Shown here in pieces: positions 9,645 to 17,871 of a stretch of DNA of 64,000 bases; within the stretch, counting starts at the first letter, position 1; the number at the start of each line of letters is the position of its first letter. The position numbers and the translations under genes were made by a program. The stretch comes from Corynebacterium simulans (GTDB lineage Bacteria > Actinomycetota > Actinomycetes > Mycobacteriales > Mycobacteriaceae): positions 1,488,001 through 1,552,000 of the forward strand of contig NZ_CP014634.1 of the NCBI RefSeq assembly GCF_001586215.1. Direction: 5' to 3'. The notes beneath the pieces were generated by a model that saw only the letters and a program-made list of their open reading frames with translations, searched no databases and had not been told where the DNA came from.

Positions 9645-11176
9645 CGGACAACCTCCAGTTTTGCGTTATGAGCGAGTGCGATGGCGTGCAGCACGGCATA
9701 GGCCTTGTGCAAGGTTTCATCGGCTTCGGCCTGCGGCACGGAATCGCGGACAACGCCGGCGCCAGCCTGAACCACCGCTACCCCGCCTTTCACGTAGGCG
9801 GAGCGGATGACGATGCAGTTATCCATGGAGCCATCGCCCTTCAGGTATCCCACTGCCCCGCCGTAGGAACCGCGGCGCGTTTTCTCGGTTTCGCGGATGA
9901 GTTCCATCGCGCGAAGCTTCGGGGCGCCGGTGAGAGTGCCCATGTTCATGCATGCGCGATAGGCGTCGAGGGCGTCGTAGTCCTCGTGGAGGGTGGCGGT
10001 TACACGTGAAACCAAGTGCATCACGCGGGAGTAGCGATCCACCTGGAGGAGCTCGGCGACCTTGCGGGTCTGTGGGACGGCCACGCGCGCGAGATCGTTG
10101 CGGGCCAGATCCACGAGCATCGTGTGCTCGGCAACTTCCTTGTTATCCGTGCGCATTTCGAGCTCATTGCGGATGTCGAGTTCGTGGTTGATGCTGCCAT
10201 CCTTGTTGAGCCCGCGCGGCCGAGTGCCGGCGATGGGATAAAGCTGAACCTCACGGCTGGCGGCGTCGAACTTTAGGTTGGATTCTGGTGAGGCGCCGAA
10301 AAGTTCGTAGTCCGCGCCGCGCACGTAGAACATATATGGCGAAGGGTTCGTCTCGCGCAGTTGGCGGTAGGCGGCGAAGGCGTCGGGGCAATCGAGGGAA
10401 AATGCGCGGGATGGCACCACTTGGTAGATGTCCCCCGCAGTCACGTTATTTTGTAACTGTGACACAATTGCGCGGAACTTGGAGTTGGGCATCGAAGCTT
10501 CCGCAACGAGGCGATCTCGGTCCGGCGCGGGTTCTATCGCTTGCGGCTCGATGGATGCGAGCTCTGCCAAGCTTGCCGACGCCGCGTCCTCACTCAGATC
10601 GACCGCATGCAACGCGGCGGTCTCTGCGGCGTGGTCGATGGTGAGGAGAGTCTGTGCGACGACGAACTCATAATCCGGATAATCGTTCGGCCCCTCCCCT
10701 ACGGCCGGGAGCTTCTCGAAGGTCTCGAGATAGTCATAAGCAAAGCCGCCTCCGACGAATGGAAGGGCGCCATCCGGCGTGGAGTATCCGGCATCTAATT
10801 GAAGGGCACGAAGTACGGCGGCGGTCGAAACGTCGCGGAGGCGCTCGCGCTCGTCGCTCTTCGCGGAAAGGCTAAAGGCGAACGCCTCGCCATCGAAGTA
10901 CTCGCCAAGCTGATCCTTGAGGCGCTCCATCATTGCCTCGCCCACTTTAGTTAGTGGCGTGGCTGTGACACGCTGTCCCCGGCAGGTAACTTTCAGTGCG
11001 GCCTGGAGAATTGCGATGCAATTGAGGTTCTTTTTCGACTCGATGTCGGCGGCTTCAAGGAGGAGGCTATCCTTCGGCTGCGCGAGCCGTTGGAAAAGCA
11101 GGGATGCATCCTGCTCATAAGGTATCGCTCGGGAGGCGGTATGGAAGACCGTTCCGGAGGTAGGGGTTGGTGGCAT
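9641..11176 (-). CDS. trpE: anthranilate synthase component I
   Basis: A 511-residue chorismate-using enzyme, first of the pathway. Chorismate-site motifs are PIAGTRPRGLN, LVDLARNDL, MNMGTLTGAPKLRAMEL and GGAVGYL in the C-terminal half. The N-terminal tryptophan-binding element reads LLLEAADIESKKN (residues 38-50); enterobacterial and C. glutamicum enzymes have Ser after LLE, here it is Ala42. The gene is preceded by a leader peptide and attenuator. A weak parS-like site (9998) lies within the coding region. Confidence 0.97.
   Translation of the reverse strand: MPPTPTSGTVFHTASRAIPYEQDASLLFQRLAQPKDSLLLEAADIESKKNLNCIAILQAALKVTCRGQRVTATPLTKVGEAMMERLKDQLGEYFDGEAFAFSLSAKSDERERLRDVSTAAVLRALQLDAGYSTPDGALPFVGGGFAYDYLETFEKLPAVGEGPNDYPDYEFVVAQTLLTIDHAAETAALHAVDLSEDAASASLAELASIEPQAIEPAPDRDRLVAEASMPNSKFRAIVSQLQNNVTAGDIYQVVPSRAFSLDCPDAFAAYRQLRETNPSPYMFYVRGADYELFGASPESNLKFDAASREVQLYPIAGTRPRGLNKDGSINHELDIRNELEMRTDNKEVAEHTMLVDLARNDLARVAVPQTRKVAELLQVDRYSRVMHLVSRVTATLHEDYDALDAYRACMNMGTLTGAPKLRAMELIRETEKTRRGSYGGAVGYLKGDGSMDNCIVIRSAYVKGGVAVVQAGAGVVRDSVPQAEADETLHKAYAVLHAIALAHNAKLEVVR
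9998..10013. promoter_or_regulatory. weak parS-like site 4 (13/16) inside trpE
   Basis: GGTTACACGTGAAACC keeps the CACGTGAAAC core but differs at three positions. It falls in the regular 2-3 kb spacing of the other sites, which is the main reason to list it. Confidence 0.45.
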
Positions 11177-11261
11177 TCGTGGTGGCCTTTCGCGGCTAAA
11201 TGTTGTCTGTAGCTTTTAAAGTTTTGAAGCTTTAGATTCGCGCCGCGTGCGCCGTGGTGGT

Positions 11262-11295
11262 TATAAAACCACGAAAGGCCCGCATAGCGCGAGCC
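11262..11295 (-). terminator. trp attenuator terminator
   Basis: On the minus strand GGCTCGC-GCTAT-GCGGGCC forms a 7-bp hairpin (11277-11295) followed by TTTCGTGGTTTT. An alternative upstream hairpin, GGTTC/GAACC (about 11307-11322), lies between the leader peptide and the terminator and can act in the antiterminator fold. A further hairpin GTGGTT/TAACCAC lies at about 11256-11271. Together with trpL this is a classic Trp-codon attenuator. Confidence 0.8.
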
Positions 11296-11329
11296 TAAAT
11301 CTTCTGGGTTCGAGTGAACCGGCCCGCAG

Positions 11330-11377
11330 TTACGCGAGCCACCACCAGTTCTGGGATTTATTGGTCAGAAGTTGCAT
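11330..11377 (-). CDS. trpL: trp operon leader peptide
   Basis: A 15-residue open frame, MQLLTNKSQNWWWLA, with three consecutive Trp codons starts at 11375-11377 and stops at 11330-11332, about 150 nt upstream of trpE. AAGGTGTG precedes the ATG. Ribosome stalling at the Trp codons under tryptophan starvation would favour the antiterminator and expression of trpEGDCFBA; with Trp present, the hairpin at 11277-11295 forms. Confidence 0.92.
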   Translation of the reverse strand: MQLLTNKSQNWWWLA

Positions 11378-11471
11378 GAGACACACCTTAGCATGAGTGT
11401 GTGCTACGTGTGTGGTTTCGAGCACATTTTATGCACGAACAAAATGAATGCTCCGATGTACGGTTGCGACC

Positions 11472-12113
11472 ATGGGCACACTTGAATCCAAACTCGCACC
11501 ACTTCAGGAACAGTACTCGGAACAACTAGCCAAGCGCCGTGAGGAAGCGGCCGAGACCTTCAAGCGTTTCATGGAAGTTCACGGCGACGATGAGAAGCTG
11601 AAGAAGCACAAGACATGGCAAGCGCCATATGTCGACGCCTTCGCCCATGAGGTCGCTCCGAAGCTCAGTGTCGATGAGGTTGAGCTCGTGCTCGGCCAAT
11701 CGCTGGTGGAATACCACGGCAGCGATTGGCTCGTGGTTGGAGAGGACGATGGCGAGCCAGTCCTCGCTATCTTCGATCCGGGCCGCCGTAGCGCTGCCGT
11801 TCCCCGCAACTACGCCCGCGAAATCGTGGAAGGAAATTGTCCCAAGTTCTTCGGCCTCGACTGGGTCCAGGTCTGGGACTTTGAGCCGGATGCTCCGGAA
11901 TATGCTCCGGGCAAGCCCATAGCGGTGATGGAACAAATCGTATTGAGTGCCGCTTTCTATCGCGCGTTGAAGCACCCAGAAGAATCTTCTAGCGAGGTCT
12001 TGGATAAGGTCCTTCCAGAATTTGAAGCTGCCGATCTCCGCGAGAAGGGAGCGGAGCTGAACCGCCAGCCGCTCGCGGAGCGTCTGGAAGCGCTCCTGGC
12101 TAAGCACTCCTAG
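11472..12113 (+). CDS. hypothetical protein, 213 aa
   Basis: I do not recognise this soluble acidic protein, divergent from the trp operon. The N-terminal 45 residues (ESKLAPLQEQYSEQLAKRREEAAETFKRF) look like a charged helix or coiled coil; the middle contains GSDWLVVGEDDGEPVLAIFDP. There is no signal peptide or membrane segment. The ATG at 11472 (MGTLESK) is chosen over 11448 because the extra residues (MLRCTVAT) look random. The gene ends at the large parS palindrome. Confidence 0.7.
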   Translation: MGTLESKLAPLQEQYSEQLAKRREEAAETFKRFMEVHGDDEKLKKHKTWQAPYVDAFAHEVAPKLSVDEVELVLGQSLVEYHGSDWLVVGEDDGEPVLAIFDPGRRSAAVPRNYAREIVEGNCPKFFGLDWVQVWDFEPDAPEYAPGKPIAVMEQIVLSAAFYRALKHPEESSSEVLDKVLPEFEAADLREKGAELNRQPLAERLEALLAKHS

Positions 12114-12128
12114 GCGCTGCTAACGCTT

Positions 12129-12172
12129 AACGCCCCGCGTAGTGTTTCACGTGAAACACTACGCGGGGCGTT
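12129..12172. terminator. 44-bp perfect palindrome with parS site 5 at its centre
   Basis: Positions 12129-12172 read identically on both strands over all 44 bases. The central 16 bases (12143-12158) are a perfect parS, TGTTTCACGTGAAACA; the outer arms AACGCCCCGCGT / ACGCGGGGCGTT give a GC-rich stem. It lies between the convergent hypothetical gene and the monooxygenase gene, so it can act as a bidirectional terminator as well as a ParB site. Confidence 0.85.
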
Positions 12173-12200
12173 GTTTGTGGCTGCTATTTAGAGCTGTTGC

Positions 12201-14072
12201 TTACTTGGTTGGCAACAGCGCCTTGTTGAAGTAAGCCTCGACAGCCGCGGCGTCGTCAAGCGGCAGGACCGCGCCGACGTATTGGTCTGGGCGGACGATG
12301 ATAACGGCGCCGTCGCGGGAGATTCCGCGGGCCTGGAAGATGTCGCGCTCTTCGGGCAGGGCGTTGAATACGTTCTCCCAATTGGGGATATGGAACTTGC
12401 CGTTGAACGGGCGGAAGAGACGCGGGGCGTCCAAGATCTCGTAATCGTGGTGGTTGGTCTGCTGGTAGATGGCCTTGACGTCGAAGTAGGTGTTCTCGTC
12501 GGCGTCAGCGGGAGTGAACTTGGCCAGAACCTCTTTCATCCGCTCGGCCCAGGCGCTGAACTTGGATTCCTCGCCGGCCTTCGGGGCGTCGGCAAAAGCG
12601 TAGATGCGGTAGCGGCCGTCTGCGAAATGCTGGTGGCCCAGGTGCTGCTGAACTGCGTCGCAGCGGCGGAGAACCTCAAAGGACTTAAAGCGCTTGCCCA
12701 CCGGGAAGCCAGTGGCCAGTTCTTGATGCTGGGTGTCGCCGACGATGATGTTCTCCTCGTACTGGGTCATCATGCCGGCGGCGAATTCCTCGGCGGCGAC
12801 GTAGTACTTCTCCACCGCGCATGGATCCTCGAGTTCCTCCGGCGGGGTGGCCATAAGGGTGGACCATTCCTTATCGAAGTTGATGAGGTTCTGTGCGGCT
12901 GGCTGGCGCTCGCCATGGTAGGTGCTCAGCAGCTCCTCCGGCGCGCGGCCATCCAAGACGTGACCAAGCTTCCAGCCGATGTTGAAACCATCCTGCATGG
13001 AAACGTTCATACCCTGGCCCGCCTTCGCGGAGTGGGTGTGGCAAGCATCGCCGGTGAGGAAGACGCGCGGGGAATCGTTGTTGTCATCAAAGGCATCGAC
13101 TAGGCGGTGGCCTACTTCGTAGACGGAGTGCCAAGCCACCATCTTCACATCGATGAAGTAAGGAGAGTAGATCTCGTTGGCCTTCTCAATGATCTTCTCG
13201 ATTGGCGTCTCGCGGATCTTGCCGTTGTCACCTTCTGGGACGACGCCCAAGTCGACGTAGATGCGGCAGAGGTAGCCGCCCTCGCGCGGGATGTGGAGGA
13301 TCGAGCCAGCCTTGGAGTGGATGGCACACTTGGTGCGCCAATCTGGGAAGTCGGTATCGACCACGACGTCCATGACACCCCACGCGTGGTTGGCCTGATC
13401 GCCGTTTAAGCAACGGCCAATAGACTTGCGCACGCGGGACTTGGCGCCGTCCGAGCCAACGACGTACTTGGCGTGGACCGTGCGGGGATTGCCGTTCTCA
13501 TCTTCGAGCTTGACGGCAACGGGGTATTCGCCCTCCCCTACCTCGAGCTCGATGAACTTCCAGCCATAGTCCGGTTCGATGCGGCCCGGGGCGCGGTGGG
13601 CAAAGCGGGCGAAGTAATCCAGAACGCGGGCCTGGTTGACGATGAGGTGTGGGAACTCGGAGATGCCACCCTCGTCATCGACGGGGCGGGCGCCGCGGAT
13701 AATGTGCTCGCGGTTTTCTGGATCCGGGTTCCAGAAGGACATCTCGGTGATCTCGTAGGCTTCTTCGGTGATTTCCTTGGCAAAGCCGAAAGCCTGGAAA
13801 GTCTCCACGGAACGGGACTGGATGCCGTCTGCCTGGCCCAGGATGAGGCGGTGCGGGCGGCGCTCGATGATGCGAGTGTTGACGCTCGGGAACATTGCCA
13901 GCTGTGCAGCCGTGATCATGCCCGCCGGCCCGGAGCCTACGATGAGGACGTCCATGGTGTCTGGCAGTTCGCTGGCGCGGTCGACGCCGTAACCTGCGGG
14001 CTCGAGGACGCGGGGGTCTTGGGAAACATAACCATTGTGGTGGAACTGCACTGTGATCTCCTTGTTGGCCAA
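12201..14072 (-). CDS. FAD-dependent aromatic ring monooxygenase (3-hydroxybenzoate 4-monooxygenase/phenol hydroxylase type)
   Basis: A 623-residue class A flavoprotein hydroxylase. The FAD Rossmann motif VGSGPAGM is near residue 46, the second FAD motif GSDGAKSRVRKSIG near 213, and the third, VFLTGDACHTHSAKAGQGMN, near 345. The C-terminal thioredoxin-like domain is typical of phenol 2-monooxygenase and MobA. It would convert a monohydroxylated aromatic acid to a catechol. Next to a homoprotocatechuate pathway, 3-hydroxyphenylacetate is a plausible substrate, but 3-hydroxybenzoate is equally possible. A short palindrome (14145) lies upstream. Confidence 0.85.
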   Translation of the reverse strand: MANKEITVQFHHNGYVSQDPRVLEPAGYGVDRASELPDTMDVLIVGSGPAGMITAAQLAMFPSVNTRIIERRPHRLILGQADGIQSRSVETFQAFGFAKEITEEAYEITEMSFWNPDPENREHIIRGARPVDDEGGISEFPHLIVNQARVLDYFARFAHRAPGRIEPDYGWKFIELEVGEGEYPVAVKLEDENGNPRTVHAKYVVGSDGAKSRVRKSIGRCLNGDQANHAWGVMDVVVDTDFPDWRTKCAIHSKAGSILHIPREGGYLCRIYVDLGVVPEGDNGKIRETPIEKIIEKANEIYSPYFIDVKMVAWHSVYEVGHRLVDAFDDNNDSPRVFLTGDACHTHSAKAGQGMNVSMQDGFNIGWKLGHVLDGRAPEELLSTYHGERQPAAQNLINFDKEWSTLMATPPEELEDPCAVEKYYVAAEEFAAGMMTQYEENIIVGDTQHQELATGFPVGKRFKSFEVLRRCDAVQQHLGHQHFADGRYRIYAFADAPKAGEESKFSAWAERMKEVLAKFTPADADENTYFDVKAIYQQTNHHDYEILDAPRLFRPFNGKFHIPNWENVFNALPEERDIFQARGISRDGAVIIVRPDQYVGAVLPLDDAAAVEAYFNKALLPTK

Positions 14073-14144
14073 GATGAAGTGGATGGGATGCAGGTGACTT
14101 AACTCAATGCATTTAGGGAGTGTGATCTAAGTCCTATGTGCGGA

Positions 14145-14156
14145 ATCATATATGAT
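14145..14156. promoter_or_regulatory. candidate regulator operator upstream of monooxygenase gene
   Basis: ATCATATATGAT is a perfect 12-bp palindrome in the 135-bp gap before the monooxygenase start. With flanks it reads AATCATATATGAT; the opposite strand at 15647-15659 reads AATCGTATATTAT, suggesting one regulator, possibly the GntR protein at 17169, acts at both promoters. Confidence 0.4.
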
Positions 14157-14207
14157 GCCGCAGTTTTCTACAATGAGCATTCAGATTTGCGTGGAAACGC
14201 TGGGGAT

Positions 14208-15569
14208 TTACTTGCTGAAGATGAAGTGCCCGCGCGCTTGCGCGGCTTCGTGCTCTGGGCCAAGAGGGATTCCCTTGCGCTCACGGAGGATGAAGGTGCA
14301 CACGAGGCCAACCAGCGAAGCCGTGACTAGATAGCCGGATACCGCGAAGGTGGTGCCCGTTGCTTCGACCAGGGAAGCCGCAATCATCGGGGCGAAAGCT
14401 CCGCCTAGGACCGAGCCGAGGGCGTAGGTGATGGAAACGCCCGTGGCGCGAATGGATGCCGGGAAAAGCTCGGCATACATGGCGGACTGGGCGCCGTAGG
14501 TCAGGCCCAGGCCAAAGGTTAGCGAGGTCAGTGCCAGATAGAGCAGCTTGAGATCGCCAGTGTTGACCAGAGGGAAAAGCGCTGCGGCGCCGAGCGTCTG
14601 AGCGATAAAGCCGATGAGATAAGTCGCGCGGCGACCAATTCGATCGGAGATGGCACCGGCAAACAACGTAAAAAGTGCCCAGGTAAACGCGGAAAGCGTG
14701 ACGGCATTCAGGACGTCGCCGCGCGCGAGCGCAACCGGACCGTCCGGGTCGGTCGCGTACTTCTGGATGTAGCCGCCCGTGGTCATGTAGCCCACGGTGC
14801 CATTGCCTGCGAAAACCAGTGCTGCGGTGAAGACTAGTGGGAAAAACTTCTTGAACAGAACGGCGAAAGGATGTGGCGTTTCTTCCTCTTGGCGCTCGGC
14901 GATTTCCTCGAAGACTGGGGATTCGTCAACGCCCATGCGGATTAGGTAACCCACCAAAACCAGAACGAAGGAAAGCAGGAACGGTACACGCCAACCCCAG
15001 GCCATGAAGGCGTCGCCAGGCGCGATGGTGTTCATGATTGAAAGAACTCCGGAAGAAAGCAGCAGGCCAGCCGGCACGCCCACCTGGGGTCCGGCGCCAT
15101 AGAGCCCGCGCTTATCGACGGGTGCGTGCTCCACCGCCATCAGCACCGCACTGCCCCACTCGCCGCCTGCGGAAATTCCTTGGATGATGCGCAGGGCAAT
15201 GAGCAGGATCGGCGCCCAAACGCCAGCGCTATCGAAGGTGGGCAGGACGCCGATTAGCGTGGTGGCGCCGCCCATGGCAAAGAGGGTGACCATGAGAACC
15301 ACGCGACGGCCAAGGCGGTCGGCGAAGTGGCCGGCGAGGAAAGCGCCGATTGGGCGGAAGAGGAAGGAAAGGCCAACCGTAAGGAAGGAGATGATGGTGG
15401 CCAGGCCGCCTTCCAGCGGGCCGAACATGAGCTTGTTGAATACGAGGCCAGCTACTGCGGCGTAGAGGAAGTAGTCGTACCACTCGATGGCGGTACCGAT
15501 GGTGGTCGCGGCGACAACACGGCGGCGTTCGGCCGTCGTGATTGTCGGGGCGGCAGTTGCTTGCGACAT
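14208..15569 (-). CDS. MHS-family MFS transporter
   Basis: A 453-residue twelve-helix transporter of the metabolite:H+ symporter (ShiA/ProP-like) branch. Family signatures are TTIGTAIEWYDYFLYAAVAGLVFNK at residues 22-46 (read in part), the GHFADRLGRRVVL loop after helix 2, and RIIQGISAGGEWGSAVLM near residue 138. MHS carriers import organic acids with protons. Its position between the monooxygenase and the meta-cleavage genes suggests an aromatic acid substrate. It is divergent from the FAH-RraA gene. Confidence 0.85.
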   Translation of the reverse strand: MSQATAAPTITTAERRRVVAATTIGTAIEWYDYFLYAAVAGLVFNKLMFGPLEGGLATIISFLTVGLSFLFRPIGAFLAGHFADRLGRRVVLMVTLFAMGGATTLIGVLPTFDSAGVWAPILLIALRIIQGISAGGEWGSAVLMAVEHAPVDKRGLYGAGPQVGVPAGLLLSSGVLSIMNTIAPGDAFMAWGWRVPFLLSFVLVLVGYLIRMGVDESPVFEEIAERQEEETPHPFAVLFKKFFPLVFTAALVFAGNGTVGYMTTGGYIQKYATDPDGPVALARGDVLNAVTLSAFTWALFTLFAGAISDRIGRRATYLIGFIAQTLGAAALFPLVNTGDLKLLYLALTSLTFGLGLTYGAQSAMYAELFPASIRATGVSITYALGSVLGGAFAPMIAASLVEATGTTFAVSGYLVTASLVGLVCTFILRERKGIPLGPEHEAAQARGHFIFSK

Positions 15570-15594
15570 GTTTTCCCTTTCTAGTTGTGGCTTG

Positions 15595-15659
15595 TCGTAT
15601 ACCTAACCACTTATTGTGAGTTGAACCACTTGCGGCGTTGGTAGGGATAATATACGATT
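15595..15659. promoter_or_regulatory. divergent promoter region with inverted TCGTATA / TATACGA motifs
   Basis: The 124-bp gap between the transporter and FAH-RraA genes holds TCGTATAC at 15595 and TATACGA at 15651, in inverted orientation about 56 bp apart. A plausible -10 (TAATAT, about 15648) for the rightward genes overlaps the second motif. The arrangement suggests operators for a local regulator; the GntR protein of the cluster is the natural candidate. Confidence 0.4.
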
Positions 15660-15693
15660 TGGGCAAACATTTGAGAGAAAAGAAGGATTTTTC

Positions 15694-17172
15694 ATGGCTG
15701 TACCCCAATTTCTGCCTGAGAAACCGGGCAAGATTATTGCCGTGCACGTGGCTTTTGAGTCCCGTGCCGCTCAACGTGGTCGCTGGCCCAAGACCCCGAG
15801 TTACTTCCTGAAGGCGACCAGTACCCTGGCGGAATCCGGCGGCGTCGTCGAGCGTCCGGCGGGCACTGAGCTGTTGGCGTTTGAGGGCGAGATTGCGCTC
15901 ATCATTGGCAAGCCGGCTCGCAATGTCACCTTGGATGAGGCTTGGGGTCATGTTGCCTATGTAACTGCGTCCAATGACCTGGGGCTTTATGATTATCGCG
16001 CGCAGGATAAGGGATCTAATACCCGTTCCAAGTCCCGCGATGGTTATACGCCGATTGGGCCCATGCTTATCGACGCCCAGAAGATCGACCCCGCCTCGTT
16101 GCGCCTGCGCACCTGGGTTAATGGCGAGCTGGCGCAGGAGGGTACCTCGTCTGAGAAGGACCTCATCTTCCCTCTCGCGCAATTTGTCGCGGACCTCTCC
16201 CAGCACATGACTCTGGAGACTGGCGATATCATCCTGACGGGCACCCCGGCGGGCTCCACCGTGATCAAGCCCGGCGATGTCGTCGAGGTCGAGGTTGACG
16301 TACCGGGTGGCGAGACCTCCGGACGTCTTAAGACGGCAGTCGTAGAAATCCCGGCTTCCTTCGATTCAGCTCTGGGCAACCTGCCGAATGTTGATGACAA
16401 GCAGCGCGAGGATGCCTACGGCGACCGTGAGTCCGCTGGGCTTCCGCCGCTTCCCTCTTCCTCCTCTTCCGAACTTTCCGCGGAATTGAAACGGAAATTG
16501 GAGGAGGCGCCCACCGCCGGACTTTCGGCACAGTTACGAAATCGCGGCATCAACCAATCCGTTATCGAAGGCGTCTATCCACAGACTCCGGGCACCAAAA
16601 TGGTGGGCGTCGCCCGCACCCTGCGCTTCGTTGCCGGGCGCGAAGATCTCTTCAAGAGCCACGGCGGCGGCTTCAACGAGCAGAAGAAAGTCTTCGACAC
16701 CGTAAAGGAAGGCGAAGTAATCGTTATCGAGGCTCGCCAAGAGCCGGGGTCTGGCACCTTGGGCGACATCCTTGCACTGCGCGCGAAGACCCGCGGCGCG
16801 GCCGGTGTTGTCACTGATGGTGGTGTGCGCGACTACGAGGCGGTCCGTGAGATCGGCCTGCCCGTCTTCACCCAAGGCGCACACCCATGCGTGCTCGGCC
16901 GCAAGCACGTTCCGTGGGATAGCGACATTGCTGTTTCCTGTGGCAACGCCACCGTTATCCCGGGAGACATCATCGTCGGCGATGACGACGGCGTCATCGT
17001 CATCCCGCGCGAGCTGGCTGAGGAGGTAGCAGACGCTGCGCTTGCCAAGGAGCACGAGGATGAGTGGGTGGCCGAGCAGGTCAAGGCCGGTGCAAGCCTC
17101 GACGGCATGTTCCCGCCAAAGGGCGCCAACAAGGAGGCCTACCTCGCCTTCAAGAATGGGGGTGGTCAATGA
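15694..17172 (+). CDS. fumarylacetoacetate hydrolase-family / RraA-like fusion (HpaG-type step)
   Basis: A 492-residue two-domain protein. Residues about 10-235 are an FAH domain with FEGEIALIIGKPARNV, DLGLYDYR, SKSRDGYTPIGP and TGTPAGSTVIKPGDVVEVEV. After a Ser-rich linker, residues about 285-480 are an RraA-like domain with GTLGDILALRAKTRGAAGVVTDGGVRD (given in part) and PGDIIVGDDDGVIVIP. The FAH part fits the isomerase/decarboxylase step acting on the HpaE product. RraA-like enzymes are metal-dependent oxaloacetate-type decarboxylases or aldolases. The stop overlaps the GntR start (ATGA). Confidence 0.85.
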   Translation: MAVPQFLPEKPGKIIAVHVAFESRAAQRGRWPKTPSYFLKATSTLAESGGVVERPAGTELLAFEGEIALIIGKPARNVTLDEAWGHVAYVTASNDLGLYDYRAQDKGSNTRSKSRDGYTPIGPMLIDAQKIDPASLRLRTWVNGELAQEGTSSEKDLIFPLAQFVADLSQHMTLETGDIILTGTPAGSTVIKPGDVVEVEVDVPGGETSGRLKTAVVEIPASFDSALGNLPNVDDKQREDAYGDRESAGLPPLPSSSSSELSAELKRKLEEAPTAGLSAQLRNRGINQSVIEGVYPQTPGTKMVGVARTLRFVAGREDLFKSHGGGFNEQKKVFDTVKEGEVIVIEARQEPGSGTLGDILALRAKTRGAAGVVTDGGVRDYEAVREIGLPVFTQGAHPCVLGRKHVPWDSDIAVSCGNATVIPGDIIVGDDDGVIVIPRELAEEVADAALAKEHEDEWVAEQVKAGASLDGMFPPKGANKEAYLAFKNGGGQ

Positions 17173-17840
17173 GCCTCGCGGAGAGCAAATCCCAACAGGC
17201 CTATAACTGGATAAGCCAGCAGATCCGCACCCGCGGATACGAGCCAGGCCACCGCTTGGTTCTTACAACAATTGCAGAAGAACTCGATGTCAGCGTCGTG
17301 CCGGTGCGCGAGGCCATCAGGCAGCTCGAAGCCGAAGGGCTGGTTACCTACGAACGCAATGTGGGCGCGCGAGTAACCACCCACAACCGCGAGGCCTACT
17401 ACGAATCCATGGAGATCGTGGCCACACTCGAGGCCCGGGCAACCGCCCAGTCCGCTCCCTTCCTCGAAGCCGCGGACGTCGCCAAGGCGCGAGAGCTTAA
17501 TCAGCAGATGCGCGAGCTTGTTGTCACCCACGACCCAGACGAGTTCACCAAGCTCAACAAAGAATTTCATAGCGTGCTCTTTGCCAAGTGTCCCAACGAA
17601 AGGCTTGTAAAGCTGGTTTACGAGCAATGGGACCAACTGGAATATCACCGCGTTTCGACCTTCCGCTACATCCCGGAGCGGGCGTTGGACTCGGTGGAAG
17701 AACACGAAAAGCTAATCACCCTCATTGAGATCGGCGCCGAGGAAGCATACGTGGAAAAGGTTGCACGGGAACACCGCTTGCAAACCTCCCGGAGCTATCG
17801 GGCAAAAAACGCCGAAACAGACACTGCAAACGCAACCTAG
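17169..17840 (+). CDS. GntR-family transcriptional regulator (FadR/FCD subfamily)
   Basis: A 223-residue regulator. The winged helix occupies residues about 8-75 (QIRTRGYEPGHRLVLTTIAEEL, DVSVVPVREAIRQLEAEGLV, shown in parts). The all-helical FCD effector domain follows, with metal or ligand His candidates in LNKEFHSVLF and HEKLITL. The ATG overlaps the preceding stop by 4 nt. It probably responds to an intermediate of the aromatic pathway and controls the cluster; the motifs at 14145 and 15595-15659 are candidate targets. Confidence 0.88.
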   Translation: MSLAESKSQQAYNWISQQIRTRGYEPGHRLVLTTIAEELDVSVVPVREAIRQLEAEGLVTYERNVGARVTTHNREAYYESMEIVATLEARATAQSAPFLEAADVAKARELNQQMRELVVTHDPDEFTKLNKEFHSVLFAKCPNERLVKLVYEQWDQLEYHRVSTFRYIPERALDSVEEHEKLITLIEIGAEEAYVEKVAREHRLQTSRSYRAKNAETDTANAT

Positions 17841-17871
17841 ATACCCAGACTTAAAGGAGAACCCTAAAGCC

